The translations under genes were made by a program, and so were the position numbers. A DNA stretch of 58,783 bases, taken from contig JAJYRA010000016.1 in NCBI GenBank assembly GCA_021794355.1, positions 1 through 58,783 of the forward strand, written 5' to 3'. The notes under the pieces were generated by a model. The model did no database searches and was not told where the DNA came from. It saw only the letters and a program-made list of their open reading frames with translations. Positions within the stretch are counted from its first letter, which is position 1; each line of letters begins with the position of its first letter. This DNA comes from Thermoplasmata archaeon (lineage in GTDB: Archaea; Thermoplasmatota; Thermoplasmata; Thermoplasmatales; Thermoplasmataceae). This document shows positions 28,028 through 37,390 of this stretch, piece by piece.

Positions 28028-28939
28028 CTATTTCACCACAGTTAAATAGTCTCCATGGTTGGTTGATTTACCCTGAACTAAGGAAAAGTAAAGTTCTCTC
28101 ACCTTCTTCGTCATTCCACCAACCTTTCCATCACCAATGCTTATACCATCAATATTCAGTATTGGTGTTACCTCCGCTGCTGTTCCCACAAAAAATGCCT
28201 CATCTGCCGTATAGAGCTCTTCCCTGTGAATGAATCTTTCAATGACTTCAACACCATTTTCTCTCATCAGTTCTATAATGGTATCCCTGGTTATGCCGAG
28301 CAGAATGCTGCTATCCCTTCCAGGAGTCAGCAATTTCCCATCCTTAACAAGAAATATATTTTCACCTGGTCCTTCTGCCACATATCCTTCCCTGGATGTC
28401 AGTATGGCTTCATCAAAACCAGATGCTTTAGCCTCTTTCATTGCTATGACGGAGTTTAGATAATTACCACTGGCCTTGGCTTCGATGGGCAGGGTGGTGG
28501 GATCAATTCTGTGCCATGATGATACTTTGCATCTCAACCCCGTGTCAGCTTCTGAGAAATACTTTCCAAATGGGAAGGCAGCTATGTATACGCTTATCTT
28601 CTTCCCTGACGTTCCAACCCCTACTGTGTGATCATCGTAAAACGCAAATGGTCTTATGTAGCATGATTTTAAATTGTTTCTCTTTACAACCTCTATAATG
28701 GCATTTTCCAATTCTGTTTGGGAAAACCCAAGGTTCATTCCGTATATCTTAGCAGTATTGATGAACCGTTCTACATGTTCCCTTAACCTGAATATGGACG
28801 TGCCCTGAGAAGTTTCGTAGCCTCTAATCCCCTCAAAAATTCCACTCCCATACTGTAAGGAGTGAGTCATAATTGGTACTACTGCCTTATCTTCTGGAAT
28901 AAAATTTCCATTCAACCATGAAATTTTTTCTTCAACCAT
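28028..28939 (-). CDS. ilvE: Branched-chain amino-acid aminotransferase
   Basis: 303 residues, class IV PLP aminotransferase. The PLP lysine is K155 in EAKASGNYLNS; SLQYGSGIFEGIRGY near 27-41, EGPGENIFLV and the FFVGTAAEVTPI substrate-loop region are all typical of IlvE. Converts Leu/Ile/Val to their 2-oxo acids with 2-oxoglutarate. A 16-bp segment of its 3' end (28061-28076) is repeated outside the gene at 27999-28014. Confidence 0.95.
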   Translation of the reverse strand: MVEEKISWLNGNFIPEDKAVVPIMTHSLQYGSGIFEGIRGYETSQGTSIFRLREHVERFINTAKIYGMNLGFSQTELENAIIEVVKRNNLKSCYIRPFAFYDDHTVGVGTSGKKISVYIAAFPFGKYFSEADTGLRCKVSSWHRIDPTTLPIEAKASGNYLNSVIAMKEAKASGFDEAILTSREGYVAEGPGENIFLVKDGKLLTPGRDSSILLGITRDTIIELMRENGVEVIERFIHREELYTADEAFFVGTAAEVTPILNIDGISIGDGKVGGMTKKVRELYFSLVQGKSTNHGDYLTVVK

Positions 28940-29648
28940 AGGCTCCTATCTTTATTTTCTATTAAACACTTTATTGAATATTTATGCATTTATGAATAAG
29001 CCCTGCATTATTATTTAATTGAAGCCAAGTTAGGAACCCTGCAGGTTGTTCAAGAAATACTGTTTTAGGGTTGCACCTTTGAGAGCATAAACATTCCCTT
29101 TGGGTACACCCATATGTATGACTCAATTTCCAATTCTCCCCTGTGAAATTCTTTCCCTACGTCATATGGCATTTCTCTCTGTGGATGCTATATCACCCTC
29201 TATTATGTCTGGACTGGTTTGGAGGGAATAAGGCAATATGTCTTTCATCCATGAAGTAAACAACTTTTCAGTGTTTTTCACTTGCAATCCTATGGGGTTT
29301 CTGTTTGCCGTAATCCAAAATTTGCTTTCCGCATTAAAATGGTCAATACCTTACGCTAGGATGATACTCAATGTTCCATACTATTCAAGAAGAGGAGTTG
29401 GGATTCTGTCAGATCTGAAAACAATCTGAAAGAACGCTCAAGCGCTCAGATTAAAATATTATATAGAATTCACTTTAGGTGGAAAGTCACTGGATAAACC
29501 CCTTATGGGGGAACTTGAAAACAAAAGAAAGCGAAGTGATAAAGATACATAGCAGCTCGTCAAGAAAACAATGGAAGGGGACATTGATCTTTGCTTCGTC
29601 GTCTATAATAAGAGTTCTTAAGAGCAAGTACATGAAAACGATCTCAAA
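28940..29648. other. Intergenic, no gene supported
   Basis: About 700 bp. Open frames here (for example 29238-29429 plus) show no recognisable domain, no ribosome-binding site and poor composition. A run near 29448-29465 (AAATATTATATAG) looks like a TATA box but no gene follows at the right distance. It may contain remains of a lost gene. Confidence 0.35.
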
Positions 29649-30464
29649 ATGAAATTAAACAGAAAGAAATTAACTTGGGTAGTTTACTTTATAATTTGGC
29701 TATCATTGCTTGGGTTTGCCCTTTACGTTGAGCACTTTTTTTACAATACTATTTACCAGTACAATAAGGAATTAGCCCTTTTGACTTTCCCCTTAACATC
29801 TGCTGCATTTCTGGCCGGAAGGGCGTATATCATAATTAAGCGAAGAGCTAGGGGATCGGAAAAAGCCTTTCATATAAATGGGCTCCGGTCCTATATGGAT
29901 GATGACCTTTCAAAGGAATATTCACAATATGCGAGAAATTTTATTAACAGAGATATAGAGATATTTAGGATTATTGATACATTTCATTCCAGATACTTCT
30001 CTCCAGCTTATTCAATTCGCGGGAAGATTCCAAGAATCTATGTTCTCAATGATCTTTTTTGCTCTCTTGATCCCGAGGAACGCAAAGTACTGATATTTCA
30101 TGAAATAGGGCATTACGTGAGAAGGGACCTTTCAAAAGCATATATTTTATCCTGGTTAATCATTATTGCCATAGGATGTCTACTTGTTTATTTTGCTGTT
30201 ACAATCATTACAGGATTTAGCAAAGATGCCATTCTTATCCTAACAACTTTATTCATAGTCTCCTTCGTTTTAGCCGTGTTATTAAAGATCTATCTGATCA
30301 GACAGGAATATGCTGCTGACAGATTTGCAATCAAAATAACTGGGAAAAATGATGAGCTTAGGAAAGTTCTTGAAAAATCACTAAATCATGCTGGAAAAAA
30401 CAGTAGTCCCAAAAAATATGCCAGAGTTGAAAGAAATATTCGCTTAAGGTTAAAACGTCTCTGA
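29649..30464 (+). CDS. M48 family (HtpX-like) membrane zinc protease
   Basis: 271 residues. Membrane spans at about 10-30, 43-60, 164-186 and 193-215. The zinc-protease motif HEIGH is at 151-155, and the third ligand is E220 in EYAADRFA. Layout follows HtpX/Oma1-type M48 peptidases that degrade damaged membrane proteins with the active site in the cytoplasm. All three metal ligands and the catalytic glutamate are present. Stands alone. Confidence 0.88.
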   Translation: MKLNRKKLTWVVYFIIWLSLLGFALYVEHFFYNTIYQYNKELALLTFPLTSAAFLAGRAYIIIKRRARGSEKAFHINGLRSYMDDDLSKEYSQYARNFINRDIEIFRIIDTFHSRYFSPAYSIRGKIPRIYVLNDLFCSLDPEERKVLIFHEIGHYVRRDLSKAYILSWLIIIAIGCLLVYFAVTIITGFSKDAILILTTLFIVSFVLAVLLKIYLIRQEYAADRFAIKITGKNDELRKVLEKSLNHAGKNSSPKKYARVERNIRLRLKRL

Positions 30465-30562
30465 TAGATAATAACCATCTTCGCATTTAATGCAGTCAAA
30501 GAAAAATGACCTTTTCTAACACGGAATAACTCTTTATGCATTGATTTATTACCCCGATTAGC

Positions 30563-31141
30563 ATGAATTTCGAATTTTACCTCATCGGAATTACCTTCGT
30601 TCTGGCTATACTTCACATGATAGCACCAGATCACTGGATTCCCATTTCCATATTGTCAGCAAAAAGGAAGTATAACAATGCTAAAAGTTCCGGTTATGGA
30701 TTTTTTATAGGGATTGCCCATGGCATTCTATCCGCCATACTTGCACTTGCAGTTGCATTTCTTGGCTTGAAATTGGTGGGGTACGGTGAGGTGAAGCTAG
30801 CTTCAATTATTCTTCTTATCGCAGTGTGTGTGTATATTTTTATAAATGCTTTCAAAGAGAAGGAAAATAAGAGCAGCATTGAAAATACAAGTCTTCTGGT
30901 CAGTTTCATACCCGATCCTGCTTTCCTACCTATTGTTCTTGCCGCCACCGTCTATGGAAATCTCTTTCTTGGTGTGTTGAGTATCATCTTTATTGTTGCC
31001 GGAGGAGTTTCCCTTATGCTGGTTGTAATGCTGGCCAGGATGGGATTTCTCAAAAGCATGGAAAGGGTTGAACCGGTAATGATAGACTATATTGTTATAC
31101 TTGTTCTTTTGGCAACTGCATTGTTCATATTTCTTACTTAG
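30563..31141 (+). CDS. NicO-like multispan membrane protein, possible metal transporter
   Basis: 192 residues with about six spans. The first span ends LHMIAPDHWIPIS and the second begins GIAHGILSA; the spacing of HxxxxDH and a later HG resembles the histidine/aspartate motif of NicO/RcnA nickel-cobalt transporters. Overall length fits a small member. Substrate is not determined. No metal-responsive element was seen nearby. Confidence 0.6.
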   Translation: MNFEFYLIGITFVLAILHMIAPDHWIPISILSAKRKYNNAKSSGYGFFIGIAHGILSAILALAVAFLGLKLVGYGEVKLASIILLIAVCVYIFINAFKEKENKSSIENTSLLVSFIPDPAFLPIVLAATVYGNLFLGVLSIIFIVAGGVSLMLVVMLARMGFLKSMERVEPVMIDYIVILVLLATALFIFLT

Positions 31142-31338
31142 TTGGCCCTGAATCTATTACTGTAACGGTTCAATGTATGCAACTCACTCTCCCGGCTTTC
31201 GCAGGGAATTCCCCATGTTCAGGGTGTAGTGTGTACATATGAAGTAATATGCTTTCTAACCGCTTTCTTTCATTCCTCAAATTACCAAAGTGACATTCTT
31301 GCCCAAGGTCCTAAAGGGAGTTGTTGTTTTATCAGTCT

Positions 31339-33288
31339 CTATTTTTTTGTCTGTGCCCTTAGAGACTTGATGGCTTCCTTTATTTCAGCAACTGACGCTT
31401 CATTCTCAAGTGTGCTTATGTCACCTGGCACCTGTCCAGTATAAACTGCCTTCAAAACCCTCCTCATGATTTTACCGCTTCTTGTTTTTGGAACTGCCGC
31501 CACATAATGGATTTCATCAGGCACGAATACGGGTCCCAGGGTATCACGTATTCCTTTCTTGAGTTTTTCAGTAAGTTCTTTGCCGGGAGTGAACCCATGC
31601 CTGATGATGACAAATGCAACTATTCCCTCACCTTTCACCGCATCTGGTTTGCTGAATACGGCGGCTTCAGCGATCTCCTTGAATGATACCAGTGCATCCT
31701 CTATTTCTATTGTTCCAATCCTGTGGCCGGAAATTTTCATTACCTCATCTGCCCTTCCCAGAAGCCAGTAATATCCATCAGAATCCTTCATGGCATAATC
31801 ACCGTTGAAATATTTTCCAGGGTACTTCGAAAAATAAACCGACCTGTATCTTTCAGGGTCATTGTTAAGTCCCAACATGAGTCCGGGCCACGGTTTCTTC
31901 ACGGCTATGAAACCTTTCTGACCTATGGGCACCTCCTTCCCTTCCTCGTCCAGAATAACAGGGTCTATTCCAGGCAGCGGAAATGTTGCAGACCCCGGCT
32001 TCAGTGAACCTATACCGAGATCAACTGCAGGGGATATTATAAATCCTCCCGTTTCAGTTTGCCAGTATGTGTCCACAATAGTAGATCTTAATTTTCCTAT
32101 GGTTCTAAAATACCAGTACCATGCGGCTGGATTTATTGGTTCTCCCACAGTGCCAAGAACACGGAGACTGCTGAGATTATGCTTACCTGGGTATGCGTCA
32201 CCGTATCTCATTAACATCCTTATTGCGGTTGGAGATGTGTAAAGAAGGTTCACCCCGTATTTTTCAATTATCTCCCACATCATATCCGGTTCGGGATAAT
32301 TTATTGCACCTTCATACATTATTGAGGTTAAACCAAGCAAAAGGGGTGCAAAAACAATGTAGCTGTGGCCTGTGACCCATCCAATATCTGCTGCACACCA
32401 CCACCTATCGTCTTCCTGTGGATTGAATGCCCACTTGAGTGTATTGGAGATCCATACGCTGTATCCACCGTTTCCATGAACCACTCCCTTAGGCTTTCCA
32501 GTAGTTCCCGAGGTGTAAAGTATGTACAAGGGATCGTTTGAATCCATCCTTTCGGGTTCCACAAAAACGTTCTGATCCTGTGTCACCTCATGATACCAGT
32601 AATCACGTCCTTCAACCATTTCCACCTTGTTTCCGGTGTTTTTAACAACAATGATCTCTTCAACCGTGGTCACCTGTTCAATGGCATCATCAACAATTTT
32701 TTTCAGATCTATGAGCTTCCCCGCTCTATTCGCACCATCAGCAGTAACCACAACCTTTGCGCCACAATCGTTTATCCTCTCTGCAAGTGAATTTGATCCA
32801 AACCCTGAAAATACCAGAGTGAATACCACCCCTATTCTTGCTGCGGCCAGCATTACAACGGGTGCCTCAATGATCATTGGGAGATATATGGCAATCCTGT
32901 CTCCCTTTTTAAGGCCAATATCCAGAAGAGCCTTTGCAAAGGCATTGACTCTCCTGAGAAGTCCATGATAGGTCACAATTTTCTCTGCCCCTGATTCTGC
33001 GACCCATATGAATGCCGCCTTGTTTCGTCTGTGACTTTTAACATGCCTATCAAGTGCATTGTATGATACGTTAAGCTTTCCGTTTATAAACCATCTGAAA
33101 AAGGGTGCATTGGAATCGTCAAGAACCATATCCCACTTGCTATACCATTCCACAATGTTAGCATGCTCATTCCAGAATTCCTCAGGCTTTTCTATGGATT
33201 CCTTGTGAAGAGATTCGTATCTTCCCCGGTGGTGTGATATGTATTCATCCACAGGAAGTGAAATATCTTCTTTGTTGGTTTCTGCCAT
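31339..33288 (-). CDS. acs: Acetyl-CoA synthetase (AMP-forming)
   Basis: 649 residues from ATG 33288; a TTG at 33306 would add six. ANL-family motifs: the P-loop YTSGTTGKPKG, the adenine-binding VDTYWQTETGG, the hinge-region GRADEVMKISGHRIGT and the C-terminal TRSGKIMRR with the lysine acetylated in regulated Acs. Makes acetyl-CoA from acetate, ATP and CoA. Propionyl- or hydroxypropionyl-CoA synthetases share these motifs and cannot be ruled out. A MITE copy lies 45 bp upstream of the start. Confidence 0.92.
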   Translation of the reverse strand: MAETNKEDISLPVDEYISHHRGRYESLHKESIEKPEEFWNEHANIVEWYSKWDMVLDDSNAPFFRWFINGKLNVSYNALDRHVKSHRRNKAAFIWVAESGAEKIVTYHGLLRRVNAFAKALLDIGLKKGDRIAIYLPMIIEAPVVMLAAARIGVVFTLVFSGFGSNSLAERINDCGAKVVVTADGANRAGKLIDLKKIVDDAIEQVTTVEEIIVVKNTGNKVEMVEGRDYWYHEVTQDQNVFVEPERMDSNDPLYILYTSGTTGKPKGVVHGNGGYSVWISNTLKWAFNPQEDDRWWCAADIGWVTGHSYIVFAPLLLGLTSIMYEGAINYPEPDMMWEIIEKYGVNLLYTSPTAIRMLMRYGDAYPGKHNLSSLRVLGTVGEPINPAAWYWYFRTIGKLRSTIVDTYWQTETGGFIISPAVDLGIGSLKPGSATFPLPGIDPVILDEEGKEVPIGQKGFIAVKKPWPGLMLGLNNDPERYRSVYFSKYPGKYFNGDYAMKDSDGYYWLLGRADEVMKISGHRIGTIEIEDALVSFKEIAEAAVFSKPDAVKGEGIVAFVIIRHGFTPGKELTEKLKKGIRDTLGPVFVPDEIHYVAAVPKTRSGKIMRRVLKAVYTGQVPGDISTLENEASVAEIKEAIKSLRAQTKK

Positions 33289-33333
33289 AAGTGAATATCT
33301 ATGCAAAACTGTATTTTAAGTTTTTCAAAATGG

Positions 33334-33487
33334 GACATTGTCAAATCTTAGTTGATTTTTTCCCTTTGCGGATTTCAGTGATTTTGTGAGCATTTACTTG
33401 AACCAGAGAATAGTGTGGTTTTTGTTCCAAGCAACTGTTCCACAGTATTTTCCATTTTCAAATTATCAACGCAAAAGTGATAATGTC
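33334..33487. mobile_element. 154-bp MITE, copy 2
   Basis: Same length and nearly the same sequence as 2508-2661. Terminal inverted repeats GACATTGTCA (left) and GACATTATCA (right, read inward) match at 9 of 10 positions. Flanked by the 8-bp direct repeat CAAAATGG at 33326-33333 and 33488-33495. It sits between acs and sat, downstream of sat. Confidence 0.92.
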
Positions 33488-33670
33488 CAAAATGGTGAGA
33501 GTTCAGACCTCTGAAGTTATGGTAGATAGTCCTAAAAGGGAGTTTTCCTCTCTTTCGTACGAGTTCGGAACTCTGTATACACCAGAGAATCTCTTATCTG
33601 CCTTCAAATCAATTCCCGTAGTATTTAACTTCCCTTCCTCTCCACCTTCATGGCGATTTAGACATATATT

Positions 33671-34825
33671 TCATGCCTGTTGCACCATTTCATTTCCATT
33701 CATCACACTGGATCTCAAGGATATGATGCAATTGTAAACTTCTTTCCTCATTTCATGAGGCGCGGGAACCCTCTGGTCCGAGAAAATCCCCCTGATCTTC
33801 GTACCGCTGAAGTGTACCTTTTTACTTTCATCATGGGGACAGATGTCCTCGTTTGTAATTTCCATACAAGAATTACAATAATATGCTTCCCTGAGAAAGA
33901 TCGGAGTTATTCCCAGATCTCCCAGTTGCACCAGATAATCCCTTGCAGCATATGGTTTGTAGAATGATCCCACACCGGCATGATCCCTCCCGATAATAAA
34001 ATGGGTGCATCCAAGATTTTTTCTCATGATCATGTGGATTAATGCCTCCCTTGGTCCTGCATATTGCATGGTATAAATGAGGGGCTCAAGCAGGGTTCTT
34101 TCTTTGGGAAGATAATGCTCAACGTATGTTTTATATGACTCGAATATTTCATTGTCACTGAAATCTCCCTCCTTTTTAGGTCCAATTACAGGATTTATAA
34201 ATAATGCATCCGTGGAGAGAAGGGAGAATTTATGAAGAAATTCATGTCCTCTATGGGGTGGATTACGTGTTTGAAAAGCTGTCACCGTTTTGTAATTTCT
34301 GGTGTGGAACAGTCTCCTTAATGATTCTGGATCTGGCTGCTTGTATCCAAATACTGAGTTTTCTGAGGAAATTCTTGTAATTTTTCCCTGTACAAAGGTG
34401 CTACCCCTCATAAAAAATTTCCTTACTCCCGGATGAGTTTGATCCCTTGTTCCAAATACTTTCATGCAGTACTTCTCTGGATCGAGGGAAAAAGTACCCT
34501 CAAAATTCATCCTGGCAATTGCTCTTCCATTATGCTTGAGAATCAATTCGTCCCCAGGTCTGATCTTCCTGATCTCATCTTCACTTACTGGAAGAAGAAA
34601 TGGCATGGACCATGGAACTCCTGATGGCAACCTGCTGTTATCCATTATACTTATTGTCTCTTCATAAGTGTTGAATCCTTCCAGTGGACTGAGTATTCCA
34701 TTTTTTATAAGAGTCAGAAATATAAATGCATCCGCATCAACTTCCAAAACGTTTTGGCCGTCACCATAGTTATTTTCAAGATTGGGAATTGATACCTGTC
34801 TCACTCCATGATAGTTTGGTATCAA
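33671..34825 (-). CDS. sat: Sulfate adenylyltransferase (ATP sulfurylase)
   Basis: 384 residues from TTG 34825. That start is chosen because it overlaps the cysH stop (TTGA), has GGGTGGTGG just upstream, and gives the usual archaeal length; the frame is open further, but only inside cysH. ATP-binding motifs QTRNPPHRGHE and GRDHAG are intact, as is the zinc-type cluster CNSCMEIT...CPHD. Makes APS from sulfate and ATP, the substrate of the upstream-encoded CysH. Confidence 0.93.
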   Translation of the reverse strand: MIPNYHGVRQVSIPNLENNYGDGQNVLEVDADAFIFLTLIKNGILSPLEGFNTYEETISIMDNSRLPSGVPWSMPFLLPVSEDEIRKIRPGDELILKHNGRAIARMNFEGTFSLDPEKYCMKVFGTRDQTHPGVRKFFMRGSTFVQGKITRISSENSVFGYKQPDPESLRRLFHTRNYKTVTAFQTRNPPHRGHEFLHKFSLLSTDALFINPVIGPKKEGDFSDNEIFESYKTYVEHYLPKERTLLEPLIYTMQYAGPREALIHMIMRKNLGCTHFIIGRDHAGVGSFYKPYAARDYLVQLGDLGITPIFLREAYYCNSCMEITNEDICPHDESKKVHFSGTKIRGIFSDQRVPAPHEMRKEVYNCIISLRSSVMNGNEMVQQA

Positions 34826-35511
34826 CTGCCACCACCCAAATTTGAAGTGTGTATTCCGCACTCCTTTGAACTGCCTTCCCACCACCATCTTCCATCCCTT
34901 TCCGATTCCTCGGGATAGAGGGGTCTGGTGCACGGTTCACATCCTATGCTTCTGTACCCCATTTTATAGAGTTTGTTAACTGGCAATTTTCTTTTCTCCA
35001 CTTCTTTCAAGACCATTTGGTAGGTCCAATCAATAAGGGGATTTATCTTTACAATCCCATTGTTGATTTCCACCTTGGATGAATTCTTCCTTTCAATTGT
35101 TTGTTCAGATCTTATTCCAGTTATCCACGCTTTTTTATTTGAAAGCAGTTTTGACAGTGGGTCCACCTTCCTGATCTTGCAGCACAACTTTCTCTTTTCC
35201 ACACTCTCATAGAATGATTGTGGACCATGGTTTGCCAGCATGGAAGATAGAGCATCTGCGTCCGGAACCAGATAATTAATTCTTACTCCATAATCTCTGG
35301 ATACCTGATCAATAAATTCATATGTCTCCTGATTCAACCTGCCCGTGTCAATGGTATATATGTCAATATCCAGATCGTTTCTGCATATTGTATCAAATAT
35401 AATCATATCCTCATTGCTAAAACTGCACAGGAAAACAATATCGTTTCCATAAGTTTTCTTCGCTTCAGATAAAGTGCGCAAAATATTGCCGCCATCCACA
35501 TCAGTAAACAT
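34822..35511 (-). CDS. cysH: APS/PAPS reductase
   Basis: 229 residues. The four iron-sulfur ligands of the APS-reductase subgroup are present (C110-C111 in LCCKIRK and C191/C194 in GCEPC), plus the catalytic C218 in ECGIH. The product is sulfite. The gene is translationally coupled to sat, so the pair turns sulfate into sulfite. No sulfite reductase is in the window, but the divergent neighbour at 35623 is a sulfite-using ComA enzyme. Confidence 0.93.
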   Translation of the reverse strand: MFTDVDGGNILRTLSEAKKTYGNDIVFLCSFSNEDMIIFDTICRNDLDIDIYTIDTGRLNQETYEFIDQVSRDYGVRINYLVPDADALSSMLANHGPQSFYESVEKRKLCCKIRKVDPLSKLLSNKKAWITGIRSEQTIERKNSSKVEINNGIVKINPLIDWTYQMVLKEVEKRKLPVNKLYKMGYRSIGCEPCTRPLYPEESERDGRWWWEGSSKECGIHTSNLGGGS

Positions 35512-35584
35512 AGAAGGGGATTTGAATCGGGTTTATTTTCTTATATATGGGTTATTTATGTGAATTTTTTACATATTGATAGAA

Positions 35585-35595
35585 AATATATATAC
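35585..35595 (+). promoter_or_regulatory. TATA box of the comA fusion gene
   Basis: AATATATATAC is centred about 33 nt before ATG 35623. An upstream GTG at 35560, in frame, precedes this box and is therefore unlikely to be used. Confidence 0.55.
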
Positions 35596-35622
35596 AGTTT
35601 CTTGCATGTTGATTTGACACAA

Positions 35623-36600
35623 ATGGATCATTATTTTGGTGAGAGTATTTCGGGCATTGGTAGGGAAATATCAGGAGGGTTTGGAAAGACAATGGTTATT
35701 GACAGACTTTCAACGAATTTAGATTCTATGCAACACCTGTCGAAATTTATGACCTATGTGAAGATAGGCTGGGGATTATCCTTTCTCCTAAATGAAAGGA
35801 TTCTCGGTGACAGGATCACACGCATAAAGGATATGGGTACAGGTGTGTGCAATGGTGGAACTTTTCTTGAAACATGTTATGTTAAGGGTAAGTTTGAGAA
35901 TGGCCTAACCCTGTTGAAAAATTCAGGTTTTACCCACATTGAAATAAGTGAAGGTGTCTGCAATATCCCAAAAAGAGAAAGAAAGATGGCTGCAGAATTT
36001 GCAAGGGAAAATGGTTTGTTCCTGATAATGGAAGTTGGTAAAAAGAGGAAGTCAGAACAGCTCGATCTTAATGAAACCCTGGACAAGGTGCAGGAGGTGG
36101 AGGAATTTGAGCCAGATCTTATCATAATTGAGGGGAGGGAGACAGGAAAAGACGTGGAAATATATGATGGTTCTGGAAATATCAAGTGGGAATGGGCGGA
36201 CACCATTGGAAAAATGATTTCTTTCGACAGGTTGATGTTTGAAGCCCCTCTGGAAAAACAGCAGGTTGAGCTCATCCTTAGATATGGAAATAAGGTGAAT
36301 CTGGGAAATGTTTCCATGGAATCGGTTGGTGCCTTAGCTACTCAGCGATTCGGCCTTCGGGGTGATACATTCAGTATGGAAAGGCAAAGCGATAAATTTG
36401 AAGGGAGTCCGGCAACAAAGTTTGTCCTTCATATAATCAGGAATTCTGTAAAAATAGATCAGGCCAGTCTGATGAGAATTACCGGAATGAGTAGAAGAAC
36501 GGTTCAAAACGCACTCATGGAACTACTAAGAGGAAATCTGATTCAGGAAGGAAATGATATGAGAGATCTCAGAAGGAAAGTGTATTCCATAATTGGATGA
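35623..36600 (+). CDS. comA: Phosphosulfolactate synthase (ComA) fused to a C-terminal winged-helix domain
   Basis: 325 residues from ATG 35623. Residues 1-250 follow ComA closely: VKIGWG, the GGTFLE loop, THIEISEG, MEVGKKR with the catalytic-lysine region, LIIIEGRETGK and FEAPLEKQQV, ending GLRGDTF. ComA adds sulfite to phosphoenolpyruvate, the first step of coenzyme M or sulfolactate synthesis. Residues 260-325 form an extra domain (KFVLHIIRNSVKIDQASLMR, ITGMSRRTVQNALMELLRG) with the shape of a winged helix. Known ComA proteins stop at about 250. It is divergent from cysH-sat. Confidence 0.88.
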   Translation: MDHYFGESISGIGREISGGFGKTMVIDRLSTNLDSMQHLSKFMTYVKIGWGLSFLLNERILGDRITRIKDMGTGVCNGGTFLETCYVKGKFENGLTLLKNSGFTHIEISEGVCNIPKRERKMAAEFARENGLFLIMEVGKKRKSEQLDLNETLDKVQEVEEFEPDLIIIEGRETGKDVEIYDGSGNIKWEWADTIGKMISFDRLMFEAPLEKQQVELILRYGNKVNLGNVSMESVGALATQRFGLRGDTFSMERQSDKFEGSPATKFVLHIIRNSVKIDQASLMRITGMSRRTVQNALMELLRGNLIQEGNDMRDLRRKVYSIIG

Positions 36601-36602
36601 CT

Positions 36603-37361
36603 TTATAGTTTCTCCGCGATAACGATGAACCTTGTCTTGTTCACCTTCATATTTACCCTGTCAAACCCCCCTTTCTTGCAATCCTCTTCTCCCAGACTGG
36701 TGAGAAGGGATGTGCATTCCAGATCTTCTTTAGAACCTATTTTAATGGGTCTTAACCAGCTGTCATAGCTCATGGGTTCAGTTTCGCTGTAAACAGATTT
36801 GACCTTAAATCCTGATTCACCGATGATCTTCAACCACTCCTTCTCACTCAAGGCTTCAACATGGCTGCGATCCCGGATAATCTCCATTTTGTTTAGGACA
36901 TTTTGGCCATCTTCCGGTTGCCTGACCATATCAACAAGCCCTAGTCTTCCACCTTTCCTCAAGACCCTCCTGACTTCATCAAGAAATTTTCGCTTATCCT
37001 CAAAGTGATGGGCGGCCCTCCTGCATGTAACAATATGAATTGTACCTGATTTCAGTGAGGTTTTTGTAATGTCCTCATTCAGGAAGATGATATTCTCCAA
37101 TTTAGCATCCCTTGCGAGTTTCCTAGCCTCCTCTATCATTTGCTCCGTCGTATCTATGGCATATTCCAAATTGACCAGTTTAGCAATCTCCACTGCGGTG
37201 AATCCTGTGCCACATGCAAAATCGGCACAAATTTGATTCTCCTTGGGCTCCATCAGAGAGATCAGTTTTGCCAGGTCATTTCCCTTCGCATGCGAGGTGC
37301 TTTTTGCGTATTCTGACGAATGTTTACCAAAAAATTCCTTTACTTTATCATCCTGTTTCAT
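36603..37361 (-). CDS. Class I SAM-dependent methyltransferase (UbiE/Methyltransf_11 type)
   Basis: 252 residues from ATG 37361, chosen because TTTTAAATAT lies 25 nt upstream; the frame is open further to 37469. Motif I is ADFACGTGFTA, followed by DTTEQMIEEA, NEDI and the VTCRRAAHHF motif IV region, typical of UbiE/arsenite or small-molecule methyltransferases. Substrate unknown. It converges on the comA fusion with a 2-bp gap. Confidence 0.82.
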   Translation of the reverse strand: MKQDDKVKEFFGKHSSEYAKSTSHAKGNDLAKLISLMEPKENQICADFACGTGFTAVEIAKLVNLEYAIDTTEQMIEEARKLARDAKLENIIFLNEDITKTSLKSGTIHIVTCRRAAHHFEDKRKFLDEVRRVLRKGGRLGLVDMVRQPEDGQNVLNKMEIIRDRSHVEALSEKEWLKIIGESGFKVKSVYSETEPMSYDSWLRPIKIGSKEDLECTSLLTSLGEEDCKKGGFDRVNMKVNKTRFIVIAEKL

Positions 37362-37380
37362 ACCGTTTGATTTTGGAAGA

Positions 37381-37390
37381 ATATTTAAAA
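37381..37390 (-). promoter_or_regulatory. TATA box of the methyltransferase at 36603-37361
   Basis: TTTTAAATAT on the minus strand, centred 25 nt ahead of ATG 37361. Confidence 0.5.

Noticed and set aside
33477-33737. 86-codon plus-strand frame between acs and sat
   Set aside because: It starts inside the MITE, overlaps the sat 3' end and has no recognisable domain.
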